This document shows positions 1 to 7,774 of a stretch of 34,181 bases of DNA, in pieces (position 1 is the first letter of the stretch; each line of letters begins with the position of its first letter). The notes beneath the pieces are model-generated. The model was given only the letters and a program-made list of their open reading frames with translations. It ran no database searches and had not been told where the DNA came from. The position numbers and the translations under genes were made by a program. This DNA is from an uncultured Verrucomicrobiota bacterium (GTDB taxonomy: Bacteria; Verrucomicrobiota; Verrucomicrobiia; Verrucomicrobiales; Verrucomicrobiaceae): assembly GCA_903960845.1 (NCBI GenBank), contig CAJCCF010000025.1:1-34181 (forward strand), in the 5' to 3' direction.

Positions 1-198
1 CTTGGATTGAAACTGCCGCCTGATGTCGAAGCGGCCGAGGTCCCGGCAGACATCGCCGCGCTGGCTGAAAAACGCTGGCAGGCCAAGCAAACCAAAGACT
101 GGGCCGCCGCCGATGAAGCGCGCAAGGAACTGGATGCCGCAGGCTGGATCATCAAGGATGGCAAAGACGGCTATCAGGTCCTGCGCAAGCAAGCCTGA
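1..198 (+). CDS. cysS: Cysteinyl-tRNA synthetase, C-terminal end (partial)
   Basis: The reading frame is open from base 1 and stops at 196-198, so only the last 65 or so residues are present. The end matches the C-terminal helical region of class I cysteinyl-tRNA synthetases. Visible is a run resembling the family's R-x-x-A-[RK]-x-x-K-[DN]-W-A-A-A-D-x-x-R signature (here QAKQTKDWAAADEARKELD), followed by a short strand and a basic end. The whole enzyme charges tRNA-Cys in the cytoplasm. Catalytic HIGH and KMSKS motifs lie upstream of the window and cannot be checked. The sulfatase gene follows after 46 bases containing only a small GAACG/CGTTC inverted repeat. Confidence 0.85.
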   Translation, partial: LGLKLPPDVEAAEVPADIAALAEKRWQAKQTKDWAAADEARKELDAAGWIIKDGKDGYQVLRKQA

Positions 199-244
199 AG
201 ACTTCCTGACATAACACCCCGGAACGCTTCGTTCGATAAGGACT

Positions 245-1678
245 ATGCGCCCCATGAGTTTTATTTTCAGCCTGCTTTTGACGGGCGGTGTTTTTTCTGC
301 AGAGCCTGCAAAACCAAACCTCGTGATCATCTACATGGATGACATGGGATACGCCGACGTGGGCTGCTTCGGCGCTCAAGGCTACCAGACACCGAACATC
401 GACCGGTTGGCAAAAGAAGGCCGGAAATTCACCAACTTTCATGTCGCTCAGGCGGTATGTTCAGCATCGCGCACAGCGCTGCTCACGGGCTGCTACCCGA
501 ACCGGATCGGCATCCATGGCGCACTCGGGCCGACTTCAAAACATGGCATCCATGCGAATGAAATGACCCTGGGTGAATTGGTGAAGCAGAAAGGCTACGC
601 GACAGCGGCTGTCGGCAAATGGCACCTCGGACATCTGCCGCCGTTTTTGCCAACGAACAACGGTTTCGATGAATATTACGGGCTGCCCTATTCGAATGAC
701 ATGTGGCCGTATCATCCCGAGATGAAGAAAGGCTTCCCCGCCCTGCCAATGATGGAGAATGACAAAGTCGTGGATGCTGATGTAACGGCGGAAGACCAGA
801 CACATCTGACCACGGACTACACCACCAGGGCGGTCAGCTTCATTGAGCGCAGCAAGGAAAAACCTTTCCTGCTCTACCTGGCCCACAGCATGGTGCATGT
901 GCCTTTGTTTGTGAGTGACAAGTTCAAAGGCAAATCAGGCAAAGGCCTCTTTGCCGACGTCATGATGGAGGTCGACTGGTCGGTGGGTCAGGTGCTCGAC
1001 ACACTGGACAAGCACGGCCTAACCAACAATACATGGATCATCTTCAGCTCCGACAACGGCCCCTGGCTCAGCTATGGCGACCACGCCGGCTCCGCAGGGC
1101 CATTGCGCGAGGGCAAAGGCACGGCATGGGAAGGCGGGACACGAGTCACCGGCCTGATGCGCTGGCCCGGCAAAATCCCCGCAGGCACCACCACTGACGC
1201 CATGATGATGACCATCGACATACTGCCGACTGTGGCCGCCACGATTGGCGCCAAACTGCCCGCACATCCCATCGACGGTAAAAACGTCTGGCCCCTGATC
1301 GCCAATGAATCCGGCGCGAAAAACCCGCACGATTTCTACGCCTTCTACTATGAGCAAAATCAACTCCAGGCCATCACTTCCAATGATGGACGGTGGAAGC
1401 TGCAACTGCCGCACAAGTATCGGCATCTGGACACCACCCAGCCCAGGGCCACCGGCGGCATCCCCGTGAAGTACAAGCAGAGTGAGATCACCGCGCCCGA
1501 GTTGTACGACCTCTACGCCGACATCAGCGAGTCCAGGAACGTCGCCGCTGATCATCCGGAGGTTGTCAGCAAACTCCAGGCTTACGCTGAGATGACCCGC
1601 GCCGAGCTTGGTGACAACTTGATGAAAAAAGCCACCGGGTCAGGCACCCGCCCGGCAGGTCAGGTGCAAAAAAATTGA
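245..1678 (+). CDS. Secreted arylsulfatase-type sulfatase (S1 family)
   Basis: This 477-residue sulfatase hydrolyses an unknown sulfate ester. An N-terminal signal peptide (residues 1-19, cleavage near FSA|E) sends it out of the cytoplasm. Metal-binding DD is at 32-33. The sulfatase signature CSASR starts at C72, the cysteine that must be oxidised to formylglycine, with R76 and TGCYPNR following. GKWHLG (K125, H127), H214/H218 and the SSDNG metal motif (D270, N271) complete the active site. The start at 245 follows a weak AAGG; M4 at 254 is an alternative. The kinase gene follows 54 bases downstream on the same strand. Verrucomicrobia often use such enzymes on algal or host sulfated polysaccharides, but the substrate cannot be read here. 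A maturase elsewhere is needed, because the neighbour's FGE-like domain lacks catalytic cysteines. Confidence 0.93.
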   Translation: MRPMSFIFSLLLTGGVFSAEPAKPNLVIIYMDDMGYADVGCFGAQGYQTPNIDRLAKEGRKFTNFHVAQAVCSASRTALLTGCYPNRIGIHGALGPTSKHGIHANEMTLGELVKQKGYATAAVGKWHLGHLPPFLPTNNGFDEYYGLPYSNDMWPYHPEMKKGFPALPMMENDKVVDADVTAEDQTHLTTDYTTRAVSFIERSKEKPFLLYLAHSMVHVPLFVSDKFKGKSGKGLFADVMMEVDWSVGQVLDTLDKHGLTNNTWIIFSSDNGPWLSYGDHAGSAGPLREGKGTAWEGGTRVTGLMRWPGKIPAGTTTDAMMMTIDILPTVAATIGAKLPAHPIDGKNVWPLIANESGAKNPHDFYAFYYEQNQLQAITSNDGRWKLQLPHKYRHLDTTQPRATGGIPVKYKQSEITAPELYDLYADISESRNVAADHPEVVSKLQAYAEMTRAELGDNLMKKATGSGTRPAGQVQKN

Positions 1679-1732
1679 GCTTCTTTTTAGCTGTGCATTC
1701 CGGACCCGGAGAGACTAGTTTAGCCTTCTCCG

Positions 1733-4267
1733 ATGTCCGCCCCCCGTCCAGCCCCAGAGATTCGTGACCATGAGACACTGCGCCTGATCGGCCACGGTGC
1801 CTATGGTGAGGTGTGGATGGCGCGCTCCGCGACCGGTGCATTGCGGGCGGTGAAAGTGATCTGGAGAGAGGATTATGATCACGCCGACTCCTTTGAGCGC
1901 GAGTTTGAGGCGCTCAAACGCTTCGAACCCATCTCGCGCCGCCATCCAGGCTTGGTGCCCATCCTTCAAGTGGGGCGCAGTGATGCGCAGGGTTTTTATT
2001 ATTACGTGATGGAGCTGGCGGATGATCTGGAGCGCGGGCGGGACATCGTGCCGGAGTCCTACAAGCCGCACATCCTGGGTTTACAGATGCGCCGGGAGAA
2101 GCGCATCAAAGCCGCGCGTTGTTTGCAAATCGGCTCCAATGTCGCTGAAGGCCTGCACTACCTGCACGAGAACAAACTCATCCACCGCGATGTCAAACCT
2201 TCCAACCTCATCTTCATTGATGGTGCATGCCGGCTGGCCGACATCGGACTGGTCGCACTGCTTGGGCAGCGCAGCTTCGTAGGCACCGAGGGTTTTGTGG
2301 CACCGGAAGGCCCAGGCTCGCCGGAATCAGACATTTTTTCTCTCGGCATGGTGCTCTATGAAGCCAGCACGGGAAAGGATCGCCTCGACTTCCCGGACAT
2401 TCCTTCATGCAGCGAAGCGGGCGAAAGTCTGGATGTCTGGCAGCGGCTGCACCGGGTGATCTGCACCGCCTGCGCTCCAAAGGCCAAGGACCGCTACGCC
2501 AGTGCCCATGAAATGGCGCTCGATTTGCAGGGTCAGCCCCTTCCATCATCCCGGCGGGCCGCGTGGCAATGGGCTGCCGCCGGAGCCGTGGTTCTTGGAC
2601 TCGCCGTGGGATTTGGCATGTGGCTGGCGCAGAGAGAATCCGGCGTGGAAAAGGTGGCTGTGCAAAAAGGCACTCCCATGCTCATGATCACCACCGAGCC
2701 ACCGGGAGCGCACGTGTATGCCGGTGAGGATGACCTCGGCACCACGCCTCTGCGATTAAATCCTGAGGAAGGCGTGCCTGTAATCTACCAGCTCCGTCTG
2801 CCAGGCCACAAGCAACTGGAGATCGAACACTCGGCCAACCGCGCCAAGCCCGCAGAATATGATCTCGTGCTCGAAGCCACCAAATTACCGCAACCCGGCG
2901 AACGCTGGGTCAACAGTCTGGGCATGACTTTCAAACCAGCGCCCGGTGGTCACATCACCGTCCAGCCCGCGGAGATCAAACATTTCAAACGTTTCCTCGA
3001 AGCCACAGGCCGTTCATTCGAAGGCAAAGTCGTGCGTGCCTCCGCAAGCAAGGACAGCGCCTACTTCATCGTCGTGCCCGTTGGTGATTCAGAAGCCTTC
3101 CGCTACTGGCTCACCGACATCGACCGCAGTGCCGGATTCCTCAGCCAGGAGCACCACTATGAAGTCGAGCCGTTCTACTATGTGGACAGCACCAACCCGG
3201 CGGCGGACGACATGCCTGACGAGCGCGAACCAGAGACAGCCAACGGTTCTGAAAAATCCGACTGGCAGGCCTTCCACTTGCGCGTCGTTCGGCAGACCTA
3301 TGGCAGCGTCATCATCCGCAGCACACCGGAAAAAATTCGTGTCTTTCAGCATGATGAATTTCAGGGTTACACACCACTGGAGTTGCCGCGCGTGCGCAGC
3401 GGTTTGGTGGAGTATGAGTTGAGGGAGGAGGGTTTCTCCGACGTGGTTCTGGAAGGTGACGTCCGGCCGGGTGAGTTGCTGGAACTTTTCTCCGACATGC
3501 AAACACGTCAGGCGGTGACCTTCGGACGCGAATGGAGGGCGAACGCGCTTGGCATGAAATTTGTACCGCTTGTGGAAGGCATCATGATCGCCGCCACTGA
3601 AACACGCCGGCGTGATTACCTGGAATTTGTGAAGGCCACGAACGGCCGCAAACCAGGCAACATGGACCTCGAAGGCAAAGGCGGGACTCAGCCCGTCGTT
3701 GCCGTGGATCGTGAGGAGGCGCGCGCCTTCTGTGCCTGGCTCACCGAACACGAGCGCAATGCGGGGCTGATCGGAGCCAAGGATCTGTACCGTCTCCCCA
3801 CTGATGAAGAGTGGAGCAGAGCCGTGGGCCTGCCCCTGGAGCGTGGAGCCAATCCGAGCGAACGAAGCGGGCGCATCCGCGGCATCTACCCGTGGGGCTT
3901 TGACTGGCCGCCCCCGGAGAATGTGGACAATTTCGCCAACATGAACGCCAGCCGGAGAGCCAATCTGGAAAACGTCATCCCCGGATACGAGGATCACTTT
4001 CCCCAGTTGGCTCCCGTGGGTGCGTTTGCACCCAATGAACGCGGCATCATCGGCCTGGCAGGCAATGCTTCCGAGTGGGTGGACACGGACTTTGAAGCCA
4101 CCAAGAATGCGGATGTCAAAACGAAGAGCAACCTCGGCACCGTACGTGGCGGCAACTGGCGCAGCGCGAACCCCGACGAATTGCTTTCATCTGCCCGCAC
4201 CCCCGTGCCGCCAGACACCAAACGACCCACAATCGGCTTTCGCATCGTGCTGGAACGGAGGAAGTAA
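1733..4267 (+). CDS. Transmembrane Ser/Thr kinase with duplicated PEGA and FGE-like domains
   Basis: This is an 844-residue receptor-like kinase. The cytoplasmic kinase domain (about 15-270) has the glycine loop G20-G22-G25, VAIK-type lysine K41, HRDVKPSN (D153) and DIG instead of DFG (D170). The metal-binding Asp is kept, so activity is plausible. One membrane segment (277-298) follows. The outer part reads PEGA (about 316-383), a degenerate FGE-like half (389-485), an acidic linker, a second PEGA (518-590) and a fuller FGE-sulfatase/SUMF1-like domain (598-843). The latter shows RLPTDEEW, YPWG, GNASEWV and VRGGNWR..GFR. The FGE active-site cysteines found just before the terminal GFRC motif in true formylglycine-generating enzymes are absent, so this is probably a sensing or carbohydrate-binding version of the fold. 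It follows the sulfatase by 54 bases, perhaps co-transcribed. Ligand and phosphorylation targets are unknown. Confidence 0.92.
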   Translation: MSAPRPAPEIRDHETLRLIGHGAYGEVWMARSATGALRAVKVIWREDYDHADSFEREFEALKRFEPISRRHPGLVPILQVGRSDAQGFYYYVMELADDLERGRDIVPESYKPHILGLQMRREKRIKAARCLQIGSNVAEGLHYLHENKLIHRDVKPSNLIFIDGACRLADIGLVALLGQRSFVGTEGFVAPEGPGSPESDIFSLGMVLYEASTGKDRLDFPDIPSCSEAGESLDVWQRLHRVICTACAPKAKDRYASAHEMALDLQGQPLPSSRRAAWQWAAAGAVVLGLAVGFGMWLAQRESGVEKVAVQKGTPMLMITTEPPGAHVYAGEDDLGTTPLRLNPEEGVPVIYQLRLPGHKQLEIEHSANRAKPAEYDLVLEATKLPQPGERWVNSLGMTFKPAPGGHITVQPAEIKHFKRFLEATGRSFEGKVVRASASKDSAYFIVVPVGDSEAFRYWLTDIDRSAGFLSQEHHYEVEPFYYVDSTNPAADDMPDEREPETANGSEKSDWQAFHLRVVRQTYGSVIIRSTPEKIRVFQHDEFQGYTPLELPRVRSGLVEYELREEGFSDVVLEGDVRPGELLELFSDMQTRQAVTFGREWRANALGMKFVPLVEGIMIAATETRRRDYLEFVKATNGRKPGNMDLEGKGGTQPVVAVDREEARAFCAWLTEHERNAGLIGAKDLYRLPTDEEWSRAVGLPLERGANPSERSGRIRGIYPWGFDWPPPENVDNFANMNASRRANLENVIPGYEDHFPQLAPVGAFAPNERGIIGLAGNASEWVDTDFEATKNADVKTKSNLGTVRGGNWRSANPDELLSSARTPVPPDTKRPTIGFRIVLERRK

Positions 4268-4549
4268 CTAAACACTCCCGAAGAACCGCTTCAGCAGTCC
4301 GGCGATTTTGGACTCCGCTGCTGATTCGATCGGAGTCAGTGGCGCGTGATGGCGGCGCGCCGAAAGGGCGTCAGCAATGGCTGACTGCCACCAGTCTGGT
4401 TTCAGCGTTCCAGCCTCCCGCCAAAGATCCATCCCATCCTGCCAGACCAGCGTCTGTGCATGGATCCGGCCCGTACGAACGAGCGCACTCATCCCGGATT
4501 CGTCATGAGGACCGTCTGCTTCTCCGTCGTTGTTGTAGAACCACATCAT
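4268..4549 (-). CDS. GYF_2 (DUF4339) domain protein
   Basis: This 93-residue protein opens with a GYF_2 domain: WFYNNDGEADGP near the N-terminus, a central helix, then TLVWQDGMDLWREAG (about 30-50). The domain is taken to bind proline-rich peptides or to act as an adaptor at the bacterial membrane. The remaining 40 residues are unassigned and end in a basic FxxGLLKRFFGSV-like tail. The frame is open further upstream to 4657, but that would overlap the preceding protease gene and the homologous region begins at the two methionines at 4549/4546. No signal peptide or membrane segment is seen. It is the last gene of a three-gene minus-strand run and overlaps nothing on its convergent side, ending one base from the kinase stop. 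Confidence 0.72.
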   Translation of the reverse strand: MMWFYNNDGEADGPHDESGMSALVRTGRIHAQTLVWQDGMDLWREAGTLKPDWWQSAIADALSARRHHAPLTPIESAAESKIAGLLKRFFGSV

Positions 4550-4595
4550 GGGAGCAGTCTGCCAAACGCGGACACTGATGGAAAGCAGGAAATCC

Positions 4596-4970
4596 TCATG
4601 CCAGCCCCAGCGCCTCCACTTGCTGCTCATTGAGCCCCAAATAGTGCCCCAACTCATGAAGCAATGTCAGCCGCACTTCATCCCGGTACATCGCGCGATC
4701 GTGTCCGGCATAATCCCAGAGATTGTCGAGAAAGAGACGGATACGGGGGAGATCAGCCAAGGTGCATCCGGATGCCACCTCGCCATGCGGGCAACCTTCA
4801 AAGAGTCCGAGCAAATCCTCCTCCATCAACTCATGCGCCACCTGACATTCCTTCATGAAAGCGATCTCGATCATACAACCCTCAGCCGCACAACGGATAT
4901 CCTCAGGCAGTCGCCGCATGGTTTGAGCGATGACAGAACCGGCCACGGTTTCCAGATGCCGCGCATTCAT
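4596..4970 (-). CDS. Zincin_1-type minimal metalloprotease
   Basis: This is a 124-residue member of the small zincin family PF06262. The diagnostic HELGHYLGLNE stretch supplies the HExxH zinc ligands H105 and H109 and catalytic E106, followed by a G-L-x-E. The preceding PRIRLFLDNLW segment is also typical of the family. No signal peptide is seen, so it is probably cytoplasmic. The substrate is unknown; some relatives lack demonstrated peptidase activity. It starts 9 bases after the lipoprotein gene and is followed after 46 bases by the GYF_2 gene, which suggests one transcript. Several cysteines (27, 32, 42, 60, 69) lie in the N-terminal half, unusual for such a short protein. Confidence 0.8.
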   Translation of the reverse strand: MNARHLETVAGSVIAQTMRRLPEDIRCAAEGCMIEIAFMKECQVAHELMEEDLLGLFEGCPHGEVASGCTLADLPRIRLFLDNLWDYAGHDRAMYRDEVRLTLLHELGHYLGLNEQQVEALGLA

Positions 4971-4979
4971 CAGCGCAGG

Positions 4980-5444
4980 CTATCGCCCATCATAAATGGT
5001 GCCCGAACGGCGTTGATTGAAATTAGCGCCACCCATGTCGCGCATGAGATTGCCACCTTGCGATTGCATGCCCATGCCGTTCTGGCGCATGGAATTATAG
5101 AGTGACCCCTGCGTCTGCCCCACCCCGGGAGGCGTCAGGTTTATCGGAGCATCAGGCGTTGGAATGCCATTCGCCTTCATGTCGCTCTGGGCCAGCGCGT
5201 GGCGGTTCCAAAGCATCGTGTCCACCTTGTTCCGCACTCGATTATCCAGCCGGGCCCGCTCATCTGCATATTTTTCCGCTGTGATCTCCCCTGCGGCACG
5301 CTGCTGATCCAACTGCGCATAATCCTCACGATACTGAGCCCGCACCTTCACCTCCAACTCATCCATCTGAGCTGCGGTCGGCGCCGTGGACTCACAGCTC
5401 ACGAGTGCAGCCAGAAGGGAAAAAAGTAAGTAGCGAAAAACCAT
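4980..5444 (-). CDS. Hypothetical lipoprotein
   Basis: This 154-residue protein is not a recognised family. The N-terminus is a lipoprotein signal: hydrophobic residues 3-15 and lipobox LVSC with the lipidated cysteine at C17. Residues 22-95 are highly charged and predicted helical, rich in E, R, Q and D, consistent with a short coiled coil. The C-terminal 60 residues are rich in Gly, Asn, Gln and Met and probably disordered, ending in RRSGTIYDGR. It heads a minus-strand run with the zincin protease and the GYF_2 protein. The 123 bases upstream, to the end of hemW, should hold its promoter, but I see no convincing -35/-10 pair. Confidence 0.7.
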   Translation of the reverse strand: MVFRYLLFSLLAALVSCESTAPTAAQMDELEVKVRAQYREDYAQLDQQRAAGEITAEKYADERARLDNRVRNKVDTMLWNRHALAQSDMKANGIPTPDAPINLTPPGVGQTQGSLYNSMRQNGMGMQSQGGNLMRDMGGANFNQRRSGTIYDGR

Positions 5445-5567
5445 GGGCTGGAGACTAACGGCAGAAGGCTTTTATTTCAATCTCAACCACATTTGTCCAG
5501 GCACATCCGGAGAATCCTGATGCCTTGTGGCATTCCCACCTTGGACACCAAACTGCCGATCTAAGGG

Positions 5568-6737
5568 CTACTCCACATCACCCAGCAGAGCCACTGCCAC
5601 CGAATCGACCAGCGGCTTGCCGGTGCGGGTGAGGCGGATGTGATCGTTCTGAACCTCCAATAAACCCTCGCTCTGCAGGATCTGAACCATGCGCTGTTCG
5701 GGCGCACGAACCAGGCTCAGCGGCAGGCCGCGCGCAGTGCGCAGTTCCAGACCAAAACGCTCAGTGCGGCGTTGCTCAGGTGTCAGGTGCTCACCAGGCT
5801 GGGCCGCGCTCTGGCCGGACTGAATCAATTCCAGATAGCGCGTGGTATCCGGGATGTTTTGCCAGCGATGGCTCGCCATGGTAGAAAAGGCGCTGGGACC
5901 GAGCCCAAGGTATTCCTCACCCATCCAATAGCTTTCATTGTGCGCGGAGCGATGCCCGGGGCGTGCGTAGTTGCTGATCTCGTAATGCTCATAGCCGGCG
6001 GCCTCCAGCAGATCGAGCGAGGTGTGAAAGAACTCCGCATCGCGGCTTTCATCCTCGCGATACTGACCGCGGCGAAGACGCTCAAAGAACTCCGTGTCCT
6101 CTTCATAGTTCAGGTTGTAAGCGGAGATGTGATCGGGGTTAAGCAAGATCGTGTGCTCAACCGTGCGCTGCCAGGTTTCCAGACTCTGTCCCGGGATGGA
6201 AAACATCAGATCCACATTCACACTTCGGAAACCCGCCCCGCGCAGCAGATGGTAGGTCTCCTCGGCATCCGCCGGAGCATGATCACGTCCCAGAGTTTTC
6301 AGCGTCGGCTCATCCCAGGATTGAATGCCGAGACTGATGCGATCGATCCCCTGCCCTCTCATCATCGAGGCCTTCGATTCCGTCACAGTGCGTGGATTCA
6401 CCTCACAGGTGAACTCCTTCACCGCCGATAAATCCAGCGTCTCACGCAATCCCGTGAGCAGCTTTTCCAAATGTGTCTCACTCAGCGCCGTGGGTGTTCC
6501 TCCGCCAAGATAGACCGTGTCCAGCTTCGGCTCATGCAGCGCGCTTTGAATCCGCGCCTCCTGCAACACGGCATCTACAAACTCCGCCATCGGCGTGGCT
6601 CCTGGTGTGTGTTTGTAGAAGCTGCAATAGGGGCAGACGCGATGACAAAACGGAATGTGGAGATAGAGGTGGGAGAGCGACAAGGAAGGAGAAAGGGATG
6701 CAGATGAGCAGTTGCCAGCAAAGCCTGTGGAAAGCAA
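5568..6737 (-). CDS. hemW: Radical SAM heme chaperone HemW-like
   Basis: This protein of up to 389 residues belongs to the HemW branch of the HemN family. The radical SAM cluster motif is CHRVCPYC (C31, C35, C38), followed by SFYKH as in HemW, not the CxC extension of true HemN oxidases. GGGTPTAL (SAM-binding GGGTP), SLGIQSWD and a C-terminal HemN_C-like winged region (EQRRTERFGLELRTARGLPL) are also present. HemW proteins bind haem and deliver it to membrane haem proteins; they are not coproporphyrinogen oxidases. The frame contains no ATG before the cluster motif. It must start at TTG 6737 or at the in-frame TTG at 6683, the latter giving the usual short N-terminus. It is 45 bases downstream of the SHD1-like gene. 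Confidence 0.88.
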   Translation of the reverse strand: MLSTGFAGNCSSASLSPSLSLSHLYLHIPFCHRVCPYCSFYKHTPGATPMAEFVDAVLQEARIQSALHEPKLDTVYLGGGTPTALSETHLEKLLTGLRETLDLSAVKEFTCEVNPRTVTESKASMMRGQGIDRISLGIQSWDEPTLKTLGRDHAPADAEETYHLLRGAGFRSVNVDLMFSIPGQSLETWQRTVEHTILLNPDHISAYNLNYEEDTEFFERLRRGQYREDESRDAEFFHTSLDLLEAAGYEHYEISNYARPGHRSAHNESYWMGEEYLGLGPSAFSTMASHRWQNIPDTTRYLELIQSGQSAAQPGEHLTPEQRRTERFGLELRTARGLPLSLVRAPEQRMVQILQSEGLLEVQNDHIRLTRTGKPLVDSVAVALLGDVE

Positions 6738-6782
6738 GCCTGCTGCACTTCCCGGAAGTTCACTCCTGAACGGCGCGTCGCC

Positions 6783-7529
6783 CTACTTGGACTTGATCTC
6801 CAGAGCCTTGGGGATGCTGTCCCAAGTCTTGCCGCGCAGGGTGGTGATGGGCGAAACCCATTCTTGAACCGTGTTCCCCTTGGTATCCTTGATTCGCAAC
6901 ATCAAGCCTCTCAGAGCGTCCACATGGCGGTCGCGACGACTGCTGGAGTAGCGGTAATCCACAACATCAATCTTGACCTCAATCGTGTTGAACGAGCCCA
7001 ATTCGTTGAAACGCAACGGGCCCTCAATCGCAGTTTCGCCCGAAATGAACCCGCTGTTGTCATCACTGGCAAAGGAGCCATCCGCCTCATTCTGCACAAA
7101 AACGCGATACTCAACCTTGAGGTTTTGGACCGGGTTCCTGGCGGTGTTCCTGATATCCACCTTGTAAGTCCACAGTTCGTTTTTGACGGTTTTGTAGCCC
7201 ATATCCTTGCGGTTTCCGGTGATCTTCACTGGCAGAGCCTTGATATCGAAACGGTAAGTGGTGGCGGCAGGCGTGCGCTTCATCCACTCGGTGATGTATG
7301 GCTGATCCTCCGGGCTGAACTGATTGGCCGCCTTTTGAAACAACGTCCCGTTTTCCATCTTCAAGCTCAACTGCCCGGCCCCGTCATGAGACAGCAATTC
7401 GGCCATCACCTTTCGCCCCACACCGTCCTTGAATTCCCTGAACTCAGCCCGCGCCACACCGGTTCCACCAATAAATAACCCCGCCCAGGCAGCCAAAAAC
7501 AATCGCAAGCAATGTCTTGAAGTGGTCAT
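6783..7529 (-). CDS. Secreted SHD1-like domain protein
   Basis: This 248-residue exported protein has a signal peptide at residues 1-28 (cleavage after ARA). It is followed at about 29-84 by the SHD1/SLA1-homology-like module common in PVC bacteria: EFREFKDGVGRK, a strand-rich stretch LSLKMENG, then FSPEDQPYITEW. The rest (about 90-248) looks like a beta-sandwich, with alternating strands such as LWTYKVDIRNTARNPVQNLKVEY, and ends in a basic tail. I do not recognise this second domain. Function is unknown. The gene starts at an ATG with no Shine-Dalgarno sequence. It lies divergent to purB across about 245 bases and shares its strand with hemW downstream. Confidence 0.8.
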   Translation of the reverse strand: MTTSRHCLRLFLAAWAGLFIGGTGVARAEFREFKDGVGRKVMAELLSHDGAGQLSLKMENGTLFQKAANQFSPEDQPYITEWMKRTPAATTYRFDIKALPVKITGNRKDMGYKTVKNELWTYKVDIRNTARNPVQNLKVEYRVFVQNEADGSFASDDNSGFISGETAIEGPLRFNELGSFNTIEVKIDVVDYRYSSSRRDRHVDALRGLMLRIKDTKGNTVQEWVSPITTLRGKTWDSIPKALEIKSK

Positions 7530-7774
7530 AACAAAAAATCTTCAGGTTAACAAACAACGCGTTTTATCACATTCCATCCCGTGCTGACAATGGGAGAATT
7601 TTCAAAAAACGCGGGACTTCATCTGCTGGAGATCGGAGGATCTGCCGGGAGGTATCTTTGTCAGGTTTACATCTCCGCGCGTGCGCTAGCCGTCGATCTT
7701 TCGAAAGCATTCCCCGCTTTCTTTCCGCCTTCATCCTTTGCAGCAGCCGATTCCCATGCTACCCGAACGGCATC

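Noticed and set aside
3089-3997. 302-codon open frame on the minus strand
   Set aside because: Antisense to the FGE-like part of the kinase gene, which has conserved motifs throughout.
7658-7774. Longer N-terminus for purB
   Set aside because: The 39 extra residues have no likeness to PurB, and family homology starts at the ATG at 7775.
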